Notes: generated by a model not told the origin, from the letters alone. DNA of 64,000 nucleotides from Gemmatimonadetes bacterium SCN 70-22 (GCA_001724275.1 MEDZ01000002.1:124001-188000), one strand, 5' to 3'. Counted from the first letter of the stretch, positions 36,069 through 46,600 are shown. Numbers and translations: made by a program.

Positions 36069-37643
36069 ATGCCGAAAGTACTGATTGCCGACGAACTCAG
36101 TCCCGCCGCGGTCGAGATCTTCGCACGTCGTGGCATCGAAGCCGACGTCAAGGTCGACCTCTCGAGGGAACAGTTGCTGCGGGTCATCGGCATGTACGAG
36201 GGGCTGGCCGTGCGCTCCGCCACCAAGGCCGATCGCGAGGTGATCGCCGCCGCATCGCGGCTGCGTGTCATCGGGCGCGCCGGGATCGGCGTCGACAACA
36301 TCGACATCCCCGCCGCCACCGCGCGCGGGATCGTGGTGATGAACACCCCGTTCGGCAACAGCATCACCACGGCCGAGCACGCGATCGCCCTCCTCTTCGC
36401 CGTCGCGCGCCAGCTCGGCGAGGCGAACGCTTCCACCCAGGCGGGGAAGTGGGAGAAGGAGCGCTTCATGGGGGTCGAGCTCCACGGCAAGACGCTCGGT
36501 GTGATCGGGTGCGGCAACATCGGCGCCCTCGTCGCCGAGCGCGCGCTGGGACTCAAGATGAAGGTCATCGCCTTCGACCCCTTCCTCTCGCCCGAGCGCG
36601 CGCTGGCGCTCGGCGTGGAGAAGGCCGAGCTGGACGAGCTGCTGTCGCGCGCCGACGCCATCACGCTGCACACGCCGCTCACCGACCTGACGCGCAACAT
36701 CATCTCCGCCGATGCGCTCGCGCGGACCAGGCGCGGGGTGATCATCATCAATGCGGCACGGGGCGGTTTGGTCGACGAGGGCGCGCTGCGCGCGGCGCTC
36801 GACAGCGGCCACGTGGCGGGGGCCGGCTTCGACGTCTTCACCAGGGAACCGGCGCGGGAGAACGTCCTGTTCGGGGCGCGCAACTTCATCGCCACCCCGC
36901 ACCTCGGCGCCAGTACCATCGAGGCCCAGGAGAAGGTCGCGTTGCAGGTGGCGGCGCAGATGAGCGACTACCTCCTTGCCGGGGCGGTGACCAACGCCCT
37001 CAACATGCCCTCCATCAGCGCCGAGGAGGCGCCGCGCCTCACCCCCTTCGTCTCGCTCGCCGAGCGGCTGGGGCTCTTCGCGGGGCAGCTCGCCAGCGCC
37101 GACCTGGAGGGCATCGAGGTGGCGTTCGAGGGCGAGGTCGCCCGCCTCAATACGCGCCCGCTCACCGCCGCCGCCCTCGCGGGGATCATCCGCCCCCTCC
37201 TTCCCGACGTGAACATCGTCTCGGCCCCCGCCGTCCTGAAGGAGAAGGGGACCCCGCTCACCGAGTCCCGCCACGACGTCGTCTCGGCGTACGGCTCCCT
37301 CATTCGCATCGGGGTCCGGTCCGGCGGGGAGTGGCACCGGGTGGCGGGGACCGTCCAGGGAGGGGCGCCGCGCATCGTCGAGGTGAAGGGGATGGCGCTC
37401 GAGGGCGCCTTCCTCCCCGTCATGCTGTACGTGAACAACTCCGACTCACCGGGGTTCATCGGGGCGCTGGGGACGATCCTGGGCCAGGCGCGGATCAACA
37501 TCGCGACCTTCCACCTCGGGCGGCTGGGGCCGGGCGAGGACGCCGTGGCGATCGTGGGGGTGGACCAGGTCGTCCCCGAGGACGTGCAGGAGCAGCTGCG
37601 CCGCCTCCCGCAGGTCCGTGTGGTGCGGGTGCTGCGTTTCTGA
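36069..37643 (+). CDS. serA: D-3-phosphoglycerate dehydrogenase
   Basis: 524 residues: N-terminal substrate domain (PKVLIADELSPAAVEIFARR), NAD-binding Rossmann domain (LGVIGCGNIGALVAERALGL), catalytic Arg, Glu and His sites in INAARGGLVDEGAL, FTREPARENVLF and TPHLGASTIEAQEKVA, then the intervening ASB domain and a C-terminal ACT domain (VNNSDSPGFIGALGTILGQ; NIATFHLGRLGPGEDAVAIV), where serine feedback would bind. It oxidises 3-phosphoglycerate to 3-phosphohydroxypyruvate, the step before serC. Full length, no damage. ATG 36069. Confidence 0.95.
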   Translation: MPKVLIADELSPAAVEIFARRGIEADVKVDLSREQLLRVIGMYEGLAVRSATKADREVIAAASRLRVIGRAGIGVDNIDIPAATARGIVVMNTPFGNSITTAEHAIALLFAVARQLGEANASTQAGKWEKERFMGVELHGKTLGVIGCGNIGALVAERALGLKMKVIAFDPFLSPERALALGVEKAELDELLSRADAITLHTPLTDLTRNIISADALARTRRGVIIINAARGGLVDEGALRAALDSGHVAGAGFDVFTREPARENVLFGARNFIATPHLGASTIEAQEKVALQVAAQMSDYLLAGAVTNALNMPSISAEEAPRLTPFVSLAERLGLFAGQLASADLEGIEVAFEGEVARLNTRPLTAAALAGIIRPLLPDVNIVSAPAVLKEKGTPLTESRHDVVSAYGSLIRIGVRSGGEWHRVAGTVQGGAPRIVEVKGMALEGAFLPVMLYVNNSDSPGFIGALGTILGQARINIATFHLGRLGPGEDAVAIVGVDQVVPEDVQEQLRRLPQVRVVRVLRF

Positions 37644-37763
37644 GTTGGCGGGATCTTCGCGCGAAACTCGGCTCCCCATCCCCTCCGTACGGGGTACCTT
37701 CTATCGTTCACGGGTACCGTGAGCGGGCCCGGCGACGCCGGCGCCCGCGGGAGAACGACTGGA

Positions 37764-38444
37764 ATGATGCCGATGCACCTGCGTTCGATCTGTCTGGTGG
37801 GCGCGGTCGCCGTGACCGCCGCGTGCAGCCGTTCCGCGCGCACCGCCGAGACCTATCCCCACCAGATGGGTGATGCGGCCGCGGCGGCGCGCGCGCGCGC
37901 CGACAGCACCCGCCGTCCGTACACCGAGGCCGACATCCACTTCATGACGGGGATGATCGGGCACCACGCCCAGGCGATCGTGATGGCGCGCTGGGCGGAG
38001 AGTCACGGCGCCAGCGCCTCGGTGCGCACCCTCGCCGGGCGGATCATCAACGCCCAGCAGGACGAGATCACCATCATGCAGCACTGGCTGCGCGACCGGA
38101 ACCTCCCGGTCCCCGAGGCGAAGCCCATGCCCATGAAGATGAAGATGGGCGGGATGGAGCATGAGATGCTGATGCCCGGGATGCTCAGCGACGAGCAGAT
38201 GCGGGAGCTCGACGCGGCGCGCGGCGCCGCGTTCGACCAGCTGTTCCTGGCGTACATGATCCAGCACCACAAGGGGGCGATCACGATGGTCGACGAGCTG
38301 TTCGCCAAGGATGGCGCCGGCCAGGACGAGACTGTCTTCAAGTTCGCCTCCGACGTGAGCGTCGACCAGACGACCGAGATCGCGCGCATGGAGCGGATGC
38401 TCTTCATGCTCAAGATCGAGAGCCCGGCGCCGACGCCGCGATAG
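37764..38444 (+). CDS. DUF305 lipoprotein with Met-rich loop
   Basis: 226 residues, lipobox in VAVTAACSRS (Cys just after a hydrophobic leader). Two DUF305 ferritin-like repeats: DIHFMTGMIGHHAQAIVMAR and FLAYMIQHHKGAITMVDELF, each with a His-His pair. Between them, residues near 115-145 (AKPMPMKMKMGGMEHEM, then LMPGM) hold an exceptional density of methionines, typical of copper-handling exported proteins. DUF305 proteins are often linked to metal resistance; no metal was proved here. ATG 37764 chosen, with GGGAG ten bases upstream; Met codons at 37767 and 37773 also fit. 85 bases before the LVIVD gene, same strand, likely one operon. Confidence 0.9.
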   Translation: MMPMHLRSICLVGAVAVTAACSRSARTAETYPHQMGDAAAAARARADSTRRPYTEADIHFMTGMIGHHAQAIVMARWAESHGASASVRTLAGRIINAQQDEITIMQHWLRDRNLPVPEAKPMPMKMKMGGMEHEMLMPGMLSDEQMRELDAARGAAFDQLFLAYMIQHHKGAITMVDELFAKDGAGQDETVFKFASDVSVDQTTEIARMERMLFMLKIESPAPTPR

Positions 38445-38529
38445 CCGTCCCACGGCACGCGATGCGCGTGCTGGCCGTAGCACCTCCGCAGTCACCTGTC
38501 ACACTTCGCTCCCTACGAGGAACAGGACC

Positions 38530-40521
38530 ATGGCATTTCCGCTGCAGGCCCACCGGCCGTCACGCCGGTCGGCTCCCTCGCTCACATCATCCCTGGCCTT
38601 CGCCATCGGCGCGTTGTCGCTGGCGGCGTGCACGCGCTCGGCGGTGGTCGTGCCCGCGCCCTCCCCGACGCCCGATCCACGCGTCGGCCTGCGCGCGGGA
38701 CTCACGGACGCCGGCGAGGCGGTGTCGAACCTTCGCGTCCTCTCCAGGACGTCACCGTCCAAGGACTTCGCCGGGAAGACCAATTCCGACCTGGCCTTCA
38801 CGGGGAAGTACGCCATCCAGGGGAACTACAACGGCTGGCAGGTCTGGGACATCTCGAACCCGACCAAGCCCACGCTGGTGCGCGGCTTCGTGTGCCCCGC
38901 GTCGCAGAGCGACGTCTCGGTCTACAAGAACCTTCTCTTCGTCTCCGGCGAGGGGATGGAAGGGCGACTCGACTGCGGCACGCAGGGGGTGCACGAGGCG
39001 GTGAGCAAGGACCGCCTGCGCGGCATCCGCATCTTCGACATCACCGACATCGCCAACCCGAAGAACGTCGCCAACGTGCAGACGTGCCGCGGGTCGCACA
39101 CGCACACGGTGCTCGAGGACCCGAAGGACAAGGAGAACGTCTACATCTATGTGTCCGGATCCGCCCCGGTGCGTTCGGGTGAGGAGCTTCCCGGGTGCGT
39201 GCGTGAGGCGCCGGACAAGAACCCCAACTCGGCGCTCTTCCGCATCGAGGTGATCAAGGTCCCGCTCGCGCATCCCGAGCAGGCGGCCATCGTCTCCAGC
39301 CCGCGCATCTTCGAGGACCTCACCGCCCCCAAGGGGCACGGCGCGGCGCCCGAGGACAAGAAGGCCATCGAGGAGGCCCGCGCCAAGGGGGCGTTCATCG
39401 CCGACGTGGGAGGGGAGTCGTTCGTCCTTCCGCCCAACTTCACGCGCCCGATGCTCGACTCGATCGTGAAGTCGCGCGGCGGGGCCGGCGCCCCGACGGC
39501 GGCCGACAGCACCGCGCTGCGCAACGCGCTGCCGGCGGTGATTGCCCGCATGATGGGGGGCGGGAGCGCCGCCCCCGGGCGTCCGCGTCCCGGCCCGACG
39601 CAGTGCCATGACATCACGGTGTATCCCGCCGTTGGGCTGGCCGGTGGCGCCTGCGAGGGATACGGCCTCCTGCTCGACATTCGCGACCCGGTGAACCCGA
39701 AGCGCATTGCGGCGGCCGCCGACTCCAACTTCGCGTACTGGCACTCGGCGACGTTCAACAACGACGGGACGAAGGTCCTCTTCTCCGACGAATGGGGGGG
39801 CGGCGGCGCTCCCAAGTGCCGCGCGTCGGACCCGAAGGAGTGGGGAGCCGACGCCATCTTCACCCTGAACAACGGGAAGATGGAGTTCAAGAGCTACTAC
39901 AAGCTCCCGGCGGCCCAGACGGCGCAGGAGAACTGCGTCGCGCATAACGGGTCGCTCATCCCCATCCCGGGGCGCGACGTGATGGTGCAGGCGTGGTACC
40001 AGGGCGGGATCTCCGTCTTCGACTGGACCGATCCGTCGAACCCGCACGAGATCGCCTTCTACGACCGCGGCCCGGTGGATTCGCTGCGGATGCAGATGGG
40101 CGGCTCGTGGTCCGTGTACTGGTACAACGGCCACATCGTGAGCTCCGAGATCGCGCGCGGGCTCGACATCGTGGAGCTCACGCCGAGCCAGTACCTCACG
40201 CAGAACGAGATCGACGCGGCCAAGACCGTGCACCTGGACTACCTGAACGCGCAGGGGCAGCCGAAGCTGGTGTGGCCTCCCAGCTTCGCGCTGGCGCGCG
40301 CCTACGTGGACCAGCTGGAGCGCAACAAGTGCCTGTCGGCGTCGCGGATCGGTGAGGTGCGCGCGGCGCTGTCGCAGGCGGAGAAGGCGAGCGGTTCGGC
40401 GCGTCAGGGGACGCTCACCTCGCTGTCGACGCAGCTGGCCGGCGAGGCCGCCGGGTCGTGCGACGCCGGCCGCATGCGCAAGCTGTCGGACGCCATCAAG
40501 GATCTCTCGGTCACGAGCTGA
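38530..40521 (+). CDS. LVIVD-repeat lipoprotein
   Basis: 663 residues. Lipobox in IGALSLAACTRSA. The body is a beta-propeller with LVIVD-type blades: SDLAFTGKYAIQGNYNGWQV with WDISNPTKP, GIRIFDITDIANPKNVANVQ, LLLDIRDPVNPKR, and GGISVFDWTDPSNPHEIAFY. The order of blades is interrupted by an insert near residue 270 (AAPEDKKAIEEARAKGAF). Such proteins are surface-exposed and of unknown activity; they often accompany DUF305 genes, as here. A 140-residue C-terminal helical part follows the propeller. ATG 38530 has AGGA in front. A strong terminator ends the unit. Confidence 0.87.
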   Translation: MAFPLQAHRPSRRSAPSLTSSLAFAIGALSLAACTRSAVVVPAPSPTPDPRVGLRAGLTDAGEAVSNLRVLSRTSPSKDFAGKTNSDLAFTGKYAIQGNYNGWQVWDISNPTKPTLVRGFVCPASQSDVSVYKNLLFVSGEGMEGRLDCGTQGVHEAVSKDRLRGIRIFDITDIANPKNVANVQTCRGSHTHTVLEDPKDKENVYIYVSGSAPVRSGEELPGCVREAPDKNPNSALFRIEVIKVPLAHPEQAAIVSSPRIFEDLTAPKGHGAAPEDKKAIEEARAKGAFIADVGGESFVLPPNFTRPMLDSIVKSRGGAGAPTAADSTALRNALPAVIARMMGGGSAAPGRPRPGPTQCHDITVYPAVGLAGGACEGYGLLLDIRDPVNPKRIAAAADSNFAYWHSATFNNDGTKVLFSDEWGGGGAPKCRASDPKEWGADAIFTLNNGKMEFKSYYKLPAAQTAQENCVAHNGSLIPIPGRDVMVQAWYQGGISVFDWTDPSNPHEIAFYDRGPVDSLRMQMGGSWSVYWYNGHIVSSEIARGLDIVELTPSQYLTQNEIDAAKTVHLDYLNAQGQPKLVWPPSFALARAYVDQLERNKCLSASRIGEVRAALSQAEKASGSARQGTLTSLSTQLAGEAAGSCDAGRMRKLSDAIKDLSVTS

Positions 40522-40546
40522 TCGCCGTCAGGCGCCCGGATGACAC

Positions 40547-40578
40547 GAAGGCCCGCGCGGGATGCTGCGCGGGCCTTC
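40547..40578. terminator. bidirectional intrinsic terminator
   Basis: A perfect 12-base stem GAAGGCCCGCGC / GCGCGGGCCTTC with an eight-base loop, then TTGC on the plus strand. It lies between two convergent genes, 26 bases after one stop and 46 before the other. Confidence 0.75.
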
Positions 40579-40624
40579 TTGCATCTGGCGATCGTCGCCG
40601 CGTGCGACTACGCGGCGCCGGCGA

Positions 40625-42637
40625 TCATCGTGGCGTGGCCACGCGCTGCGGCGTGGCGCGGACCGCCGCCTGCAACTCGTTGCCGAGTGCGCCGAAGACG
40701 TTGGAGCCCCAGCACCAGGAGGTGTTGGACGTATCGATGCCGCAGCTGTGGCGGAGGCCGGCGCTGATGGAGCGGAACTGCTGGGCACCCGACACCTGCG
40801 TAGGCGAGGTGACGATCCCGCTCGTCGTGCCGTTCCCCACCTGCCCCCAGCTGGCCGAGCCCCAGCAGTACGCCTGGCCCCCCTGGACGATGGCGCAGGT
40901 GTGGTTGGCGCCGGCGCTCACCTGCACGACGTTGGAGATGCCGGGGACGAGGAGGGGCGTGTTCGACACGACGTTCGGCGTCGTGGAGGTGCCGAGCTGC
41001 AAGCTGTCGTTTGCCCCCCAGCAGTACAGGTCTCCCCCCGTGGCGATGCCACAGGTGTGGCGGCCGCCGGCGGAGATCTCGGTGAAGGTCGCGCCGCCCG
41101 CCACGCTCTGCGGCGTGTCGGCGATGGGAGCGACGGCGCCATTGCCGAGCTGGCCAGAGGAGTTCTCACCCCAGCAGTACGCGCTGCCGCTCGTGGAGAC
41201 GCCGCAGGTGTGCGACTCCCCCGCGCTCAGGCGCGACCACTTGAACGTCTCGAACCCAACGGCCAGCGGGATCGGGGTGGTGCTGTTGATGCGGCGGGCA
41301 TCGCCGAGCTGGCCGCTCGCATCGGCACCCCAACAGTAGGCGGTGTCGGTGGTGGAGATGGCGCAGGCGTGGGCGCCGCCGACGGTGACCGACTTGAAGC
41401 GGACGCTGTTGACGGTGGCGCGGACGACGAAATCGCTCACCGGCGTCCCTCGTTTCCCGTCGCCGAGCTGGCCGAGGTCAGGCTCTCCCCAGCAATAGAC
41501 GTACGAATCGCTTCCGATCCCGCACGCCGACGTCCCACCTACGCTCACGGAGGCGAAGGTCACGGCGGGAGCGAAGCGACGGGGGCTGATCGAGCACGCA
41601 GTGTCGACTGGTGCAATCGTCCCGTGGCAGAGCGAATCGGCCTGCACTCCGAGTCGCTGGCGCTCACCCATCCCCCAGCAATACCCCCGCCCCAGGTTCG
41701 CCACCCCGCACGAGAAGTCGGTGCCCACATCGAGCGACATGATCGCCCTCGGCAGCACCTGGATGCTCGTGCTCCCGGAGACGAAGCCCGACGTCGCCGT
41801 CACCTGCGCCGTCCCGGCCCCGACCAGGAGGACGCGCCCGGTGGAATCCACCGTCGCGACCGCGAGGTTCGACGACTGCCAGGTGAAGCGGCGCCCTCCC
41901 ATCGACTGATCGTTCTGTCCGGTCGCCTTAGCCGTCAGCTGCACGGTGTCGGAGACGAGCGCCTGCGCCACCGGCGACGTCACCGCCACCGACTTCACCA
42001 GCGTCCTGACCTGCACCGCCGCGTTCCCGGACACCCCGCCCCCGGTGGCGGTGATGGTCGCCGTCCCGAGCGCGACGGCACGAACCACCCCTGCGCCGTC
42101 GACAGTCGCGATCGCCGGCGCCGACGACCGCCATGTGATGGTGGTCCCGGTCACGACGACCCCGTCACGGTCCCGCGCCACGGCGCGCAGGCGCACCGTG
42201 TCGCCCACCACGATGGGATCATCGACGAAGATCGATGCGGTAGCGGGAGTGACCGAGATGCTCTGGGTTCGCTGGGCGACCACGATGGTCGCCTTGACCT
42301 GCTGCTTCCCGGCAAGATCTGCCGAGATGGTCGCATTCCCATGCCCGCGGGCACTCACCAGCCCATTCGCATCGACCGTGGCGACGGCGGCGTCCGAGGT
42401 CGTCCAGCTCACGGCGACCCCGGTCACCGCGCCGCCGGTGGCCGCCGAGCGGACGCGCGCCAGGAGGCGGACCGTGTCGCCCGGAGCCGTCGTGTCGGCC
42501 GCGAAGATGGTGTCGAGACGGGGCGACACCGTGAGCGACAGGCCGACCGTCGAAGGCCCGGACAGGACGGTGTCGTCGTCACACCCAACCAGGATCACCG
42601 CCGCCCCCAACGCCAGAACCACCCACGGACTCCTCAT
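40625..42637 (-). CDS. RCC1-repeat lipoprotein with three BIG2-like domains
   Basis: 670 residues. Leader VVLALGAAVILVGCDDD gives a lipidated Cys. Next are three Big_2-like immunoglobulin domains (VSPRLDTIF; VAVSWTTSDAAVATVDANGL; ITWRSSAPAIATVDGAG; FTWQSSNLAVATVDSTGRV), then about seven RCC1-like propeller blades, each marked by HACAI..AYCWG or HTCGV..AYCWG and GQLGNG. Two Cys per blade (C-G/A-I and Y-C-W-G) suggest internal disulfides. The group is common on the surface of soil bacteria; ligand unknown. ATG 42637 has AGGAGG eight bases upstream. Convergent with the LVIVD gene. Confidence 0.9.
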   Translation of the reverse strand: MRSPWVVLALGAAVILVGCDDDTVLSGPSTVGLSLTVSPRLDTIFAADTTAPGDTVRLLARVRSAATGGAVTGVAVSWTTSDAAVATVDANGLVSARGHGNATISADLAGKQQVKATIVVAQRTQSISVTPATASIFVDDPIVVGDTVRLRAVARDRDGVVVTGTTITWRSSAPAIATVDGAGVVRAVALGTATITATGGGVSGNAAVQVRTLVKSVAVTSPVAQALVSDTVQLTAKATGQNDQSMGGRRFTWQSSNLAVATVDSTGRVLLVGAGTAQVTATSGFVSGSTSIQVLPRAIMSLDVGTDFSCGVANLGRGYCWGMGERQRLGVQADSLCHGTIAPVDTACSISPRRFAPAVTFASVSVGGTSACGIGSDSYVYCWGEPDLGQLGDGKRGTPVSDFVVRATVNSVRFKSVTVGGAHACAISTTDTAYCWGADASGQLGDARRINSTTPIPLAVGFETFKWSRLSAGESHTCGVSTSGSAYCWGENSSGQLGNGAVAPIADTPQSVAGGATFTEISAGGRHTCGIATGGDLYCWGANDSLQLGTSTTPNVVSNTPLLVPGISNVVQVSAGANHTCAIVQGGQAYCWGSASWGQVGNGTTSGIVTSPTQVSGAQQFRSISAGLRHSCGIDTSNTSWCWGSNVFGALGNELQAAVRATPQRVATPR

Positions 42638-42815
42638 CGTGCCCCCTCCTGAGCCGTTAGCATCGATAGCCTGCCCACCCCCGGAAACCGTCGCAAGCCC
42701 CGGGCCAAGGAACGGCTCCCCCCGGTTCACCAGGGCAAGTCGGCGGTCGGACCGTCGAGGCCAGCGCGGCGAGCCCCCCGACTCACCGCCGCTCTATCCC
42801 CGCTCTATCCCCGCC

Positions 42816-43187
42816 CTACCCCCTGATCCTGGGGGGACGGTGGTACCCGGCCGGCTCGTACGGGGCGAGCTTCTCCATCCAGAGCGCCTCCAGGGCCTTC
42901 AGGTCCTCCGTGGGGTCGTACGCCGGCGCGTCGGCGGGGGGGGTGAGGGTGTCAACCACCTCGAACGTGAAGCATTCCTGCCCCATCGTGTTCCACTCCT
43001 CCTGCAGCACGCGGTTGGAGTGACCCTTCAGCCTGAGCTGCGCCTGGTTCCGGTTGATCAGCGAGGAGATGTCGCGTCCGGCGAAGACGAACGCCTTGCC
43101 GTTGCGTGCATTGCGCAGGACGGCGACGCCCATGGTGCGCGGCGTCTCCTTGTACTGGCGGATCGCGGCCTTCCTGTCGATCGACAT
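42816..43187 (-). CDS. degenerate GIY-YIG-like protein
   Basis: 123 residues. The layout TMGVAVLRNARNGKAFVFAG, then LINRNQAQLRLKGHSNRVLQ, EEWNTMGQECFTFEVV and LKALEALWMEKLAPY follows a small GIY-YIG family seen in many bacteria, in which a GIY strand, a YIG strand, an Arg helix and a Glu end are expected. Here the GIY triad reads GVA and YIG reads FVF, so both catalytic tyrosines are missing, though the fold pattern is intact. It may bind nucleic acid without cutting it. ATG 43187; no strong ribosome site. Divergent from the RidA gene, 101 bases apart. Confidence 0.65.
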   Translation of the reverse strand: MSIDRKAAIRQYKETPRTMGVAVLRNARNGKAFVFAGRDISSLINRNQAQLRLKGHSNRVLQEEWNTMGQECFTFEVVDTLTPPADAPAYDPTEDLKALEALWMEKLAPYEPAGYHRPPRIRG

Positions 43188-43288
43188 GGGGGAGCACGGT
43201 GAGGGAATCGGCGCGCCGCAGTTGTGGCCACCGCCACGCGATGCGAGCATTCGAGGATAACGCCGCCACGCCCTCCTTCCTACTGCGC

Positions 43289-43675
43289 ATGTCGCACTAC
43301 CCCGTCGTCGCCCCCGACCTCCCGACCCCAGTCGGCCCCTACTCCCCGGGGATGGGGTTCGAGCGCCTCATCTTCGTGTCGGGGCAGGGGGCCGTCGACC
43401 CCGCCACCGGCCAGCTGGCCGGCCCGGATGCCGCAGCCCAAACGGAACAGTGCCTCCGGAACCTGCGGGCGATCCTTCGTGCCGCCGGCTCGGACCTCCA
43501 GTACGTGCTGCGCTGCGGCGTCTTCCTGGTCGACATGGGCGAGTTCAGGGAGATGAACGCCGTCTACGAACGGGCGTTCGGCGGCCACCGCCCGGCCCGC
43601 ACGACCGTCCAGGTCTCGGCCCTCCCGCGCGAGGGGCTGCGCGTCGAAATCGACTGCGTGGCGTACCGGCCCTGA
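43289..43675 (+). CDS. RidA (YjgF) enamine/imine deaminase
   Basis: 128 residues, complete. Family marks: TPVGPYSPGMGFERLIFVSG, DPATGQLAG, QTEQCLRNLRAILRAAGSDL and, near the end, ARTTVQVSALP with the substrate-binding Arg, then VEIDCVA with the conserved Glu. It hydrolyses reactive enamines or imines released by PLP enzymes. The next gene, 19 bases downstream on the same strand, encodes a PLP enzyme of the type that passes through such intermediates, so the pair fits. ATG 43289 opens the conserved N-terminus. Confidence 0.92.
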   Translation: MSHYPVVAPDLPTPVGPYSPGMGFERLIFVSGQGAVDPATGQLAGPDAAAQTEQCLRNLRAILRAAGSDLQYVLRCGVFLVDMGEFREMNAVYERAFGGHRPARTTVQVSALPREGLRVEIDCVAYRP

Positions 43676-43694
43676 TCCTCGCCCCTTCGAGCCC

Positions 43695-46600
43695 GTGCAC
43701 ACCACGCTGAACCACTGGTCCGCGATCCTCGCCGATACCTGGCAGGTCGATGCCACCCTCGCGTCGCTCGCTGGCGAGTACGACCTCAACCTGCGCGCCA
43801 CCACGCGAGACGGGCGCCGGTACGTCCTCAAGGTCATGCGCCCGGGATGCGATGCGCCCTTCGTCGACCTCCTCACGCAGGCGCACGCCCACATCGCCTC
43901 GCGCGACCCCGGCGTCCCCATCCCCGCACTCGTCCCCACGCGTGACGGGGCGCCGTACTGCCAGCGCCCCGATGCCAACGGGGAGGCGCGCTACCTGTGG
44001 CTCCTCTCGTCGCTCGACGGCGTCGAGTACCGGCGGGCACGCCCCCACTCCCTCGCCCTCGCCAGCGAGCTGGGCACCCACGTCGCACGCCTCGACCGCG
44101 CCCTCGCCGACTTCACCCACCCGGCCATGGCGCGCGACTTCAAGTGGGACCTTCGGCGCGGCGACTGGATCGCCGGCCACCTGCACGAGATCCCCGATCC
44201 CGGACGGCGCGCCATCGTCGACGGCATCCTCGCTCGTTATGCGGCGCTCAAGCCCGCGCTCCTCGCCGAGCCGGCCGCGGCGATTCACAACGACATCAAC
44301 GACTGCAACATCCTTGTAGGGCGCTCGGCCGCGGGGACGCTCGCCGTGACCGGGATCATCGACTTCGGCGACCTGACCCTCGCTCCCGCAGTCGCCGAGC
44401 TCGCGATCACCGGGGCGTACCTCGTCCTCGACCATCCACACCCCGAACGGGCGCTCGCCGCCTTCGTCGCCGCCTATCACGGCATCACCCCGCTGTCCGG
44501 CGCCCAGCTCGACCTGGTCTGGCCGCTCCTCCTGATGCGCCTGGCGGTGAGCGTGACCAACTCGGCGCGCATGGCGCGCGAGCGCCCCGGCGACCCGTAC
44601 GCGGTGATCTCCGAGGCCGCGGCATGGCGATTCCTCGAGCGATCACGGGGCATCGCCGAGGCACAGGTGAGTGCCCGGCTGCGCGCGGCATGCGCCCTCC
44701 CGGCCACGGACTCGGCCGGGCGCGTCATCGCGTGGCTCGACAGCGAGCGGGGGCGATTCGCCCCGGTGATGGGACGCGACCTGTCGGAGCTCGCGGCCGG
44801 CTCGCTGGCCATCACGTCGTCGCTGGCCCCGCGCGACCCGCTGGCGATGACGGACGAGGAGGCCCGTACGTTGGGCGCGGCGGCCGGCGTGGGCGCCGCG
44901 TGGGTCGGGAGCTACGCCGAGCCGCGCGCCGTCTACACCGCCCCCGCCTTCAGAAAGGGGGCGCTCGCCGTCTCCGACCGCCGTTCGGTCCACATCGCGG
45001 TCGATGTCTTCCTCCCGGCGGGGACTCCCGTGCACGCCCCCTGCGATGGTGTGGTGGATGTCGTCGAGTTCCGCGAGGCAGCGCTCGACTACGGGGGGAT
45101 GGTCGTCCTGCGGCACCAGACGCCGGCCGGCGACGCGTTCTGGACGCTGTACGGCCATTTGTCGCGTGCCACGGTGCAGGCGCTCAGGGTGGGGCAGCGC
45201 GTGACGCGGGGGGAGCAGCTTGGCGCCCTCGGGTCGCCGGAGGAGAATGGCGGGTGGGATCCGCACCTGCACCTGCAGCTGGCGGTGCTCACCGACGGCA
45301 TGGCGGGAGACTGGCCCGGGGTCGCCGACCCCGACGACCTCGCGATGTGGCGCGCCATCTGCCCCAACCCCGCCGCCCTGCTCAACCTCCCCGACGCGAG
45401 GGTCGAGTACCGCCCCATCGACGTGGCGACGCTCCTCGCCGGCCGCGGTGCGCACTTTGCCTCCAACCTCAGGCTGAGCTACCGCGACCCCTGCCTCTTC
45501 GTGCGCGGGTGGAAGCACTACCTGTTCGACCAGTGGGGACGGACGTACCTCGACGCCTACAACAACGTGCCGCACGTGGGACACGCCCACCCGCGACTGC
45601 GCGCCGTGGCATCCGACCAGCTGGCGCGGCTGAACACGAACACGCGCTACCTCCACCCGCTGCAGGTCGCCTTCGCCGAGGCGCTCCTGGCCAAGGCGCC
45701 GCCGCACCTCACGCACGTCTTCCTCGTGAACTCGGGGAGCGAGGCGAACGAGCTCGCGTTGCGGCTGGCGAGGGCGCGCACCGGGGGACGGGACATGGTC
45801 ACCCCCGACCACGGGTACCACGGGAACACCACCGGCGCCTACGACCTCTCCGCCTACAAGTTCAACAAGCCGGGCGGCGGCGGCCGTCCCGACTGGGTGC
45901 AGCTGGTCCCGCTCCCCGACGCCTATCGCGGCCCGCACCGCGGCGCCGACGCCGGGGCGGCGTACGCGGCGTACGTGGATGAGGCCATCGCGCGCATCCC
46001 GGCGCGGGGAGGAGGCGCACGGCTCGCCGGCTTCATCGCCGAGACCTTCCCGAGCGTCGGCGGACAGGTCCTCCCACCGCCCGGCTACCTGTCGGGGGTG
46101 TATGCCCGCATTCGTGCGGCCGGCGGCGTCTGCATCGCCGACGAGGTCCAGACCGGGCTCGGACGCCTCGGCGAGTACTACTGGGCCTTCACCCAGCAGG
46201 AGGTCCTCCCCGACATCGTCGTCCTGGGGAAGCCGCTGGGCAACGGGCATCCGTTGGGCGCCGTCCTCACCACATCCGAGATCGCTCGCGCATTCGACAA
46301 CGGCATCGAGTTCTTCTCGACCTTCGGCGGGAGCACCCTCTCGTGCCGCATCGGGACCGAGGTCCTGCGCATCGTCGACGACGAAGGGCTGCAGGACAAT
46401 GCCCGCGCGGTCGGCGGCCACCTGCTGGCCGGATTGCGCGACCTGCAATCCCGCCAGGCGCTCATCGGCGATGTGCGCGGCCTCGGACTCTTCGTCGGGG
46501 TGGACCTGGTGGCCGACCGCAGCTCGCGCGCGCCCGCCACGGACGCGGCCCGCTACGTGGTCAACCGGCTGCGCGAGGAGCGGATCCTCGTCGGGACCGA

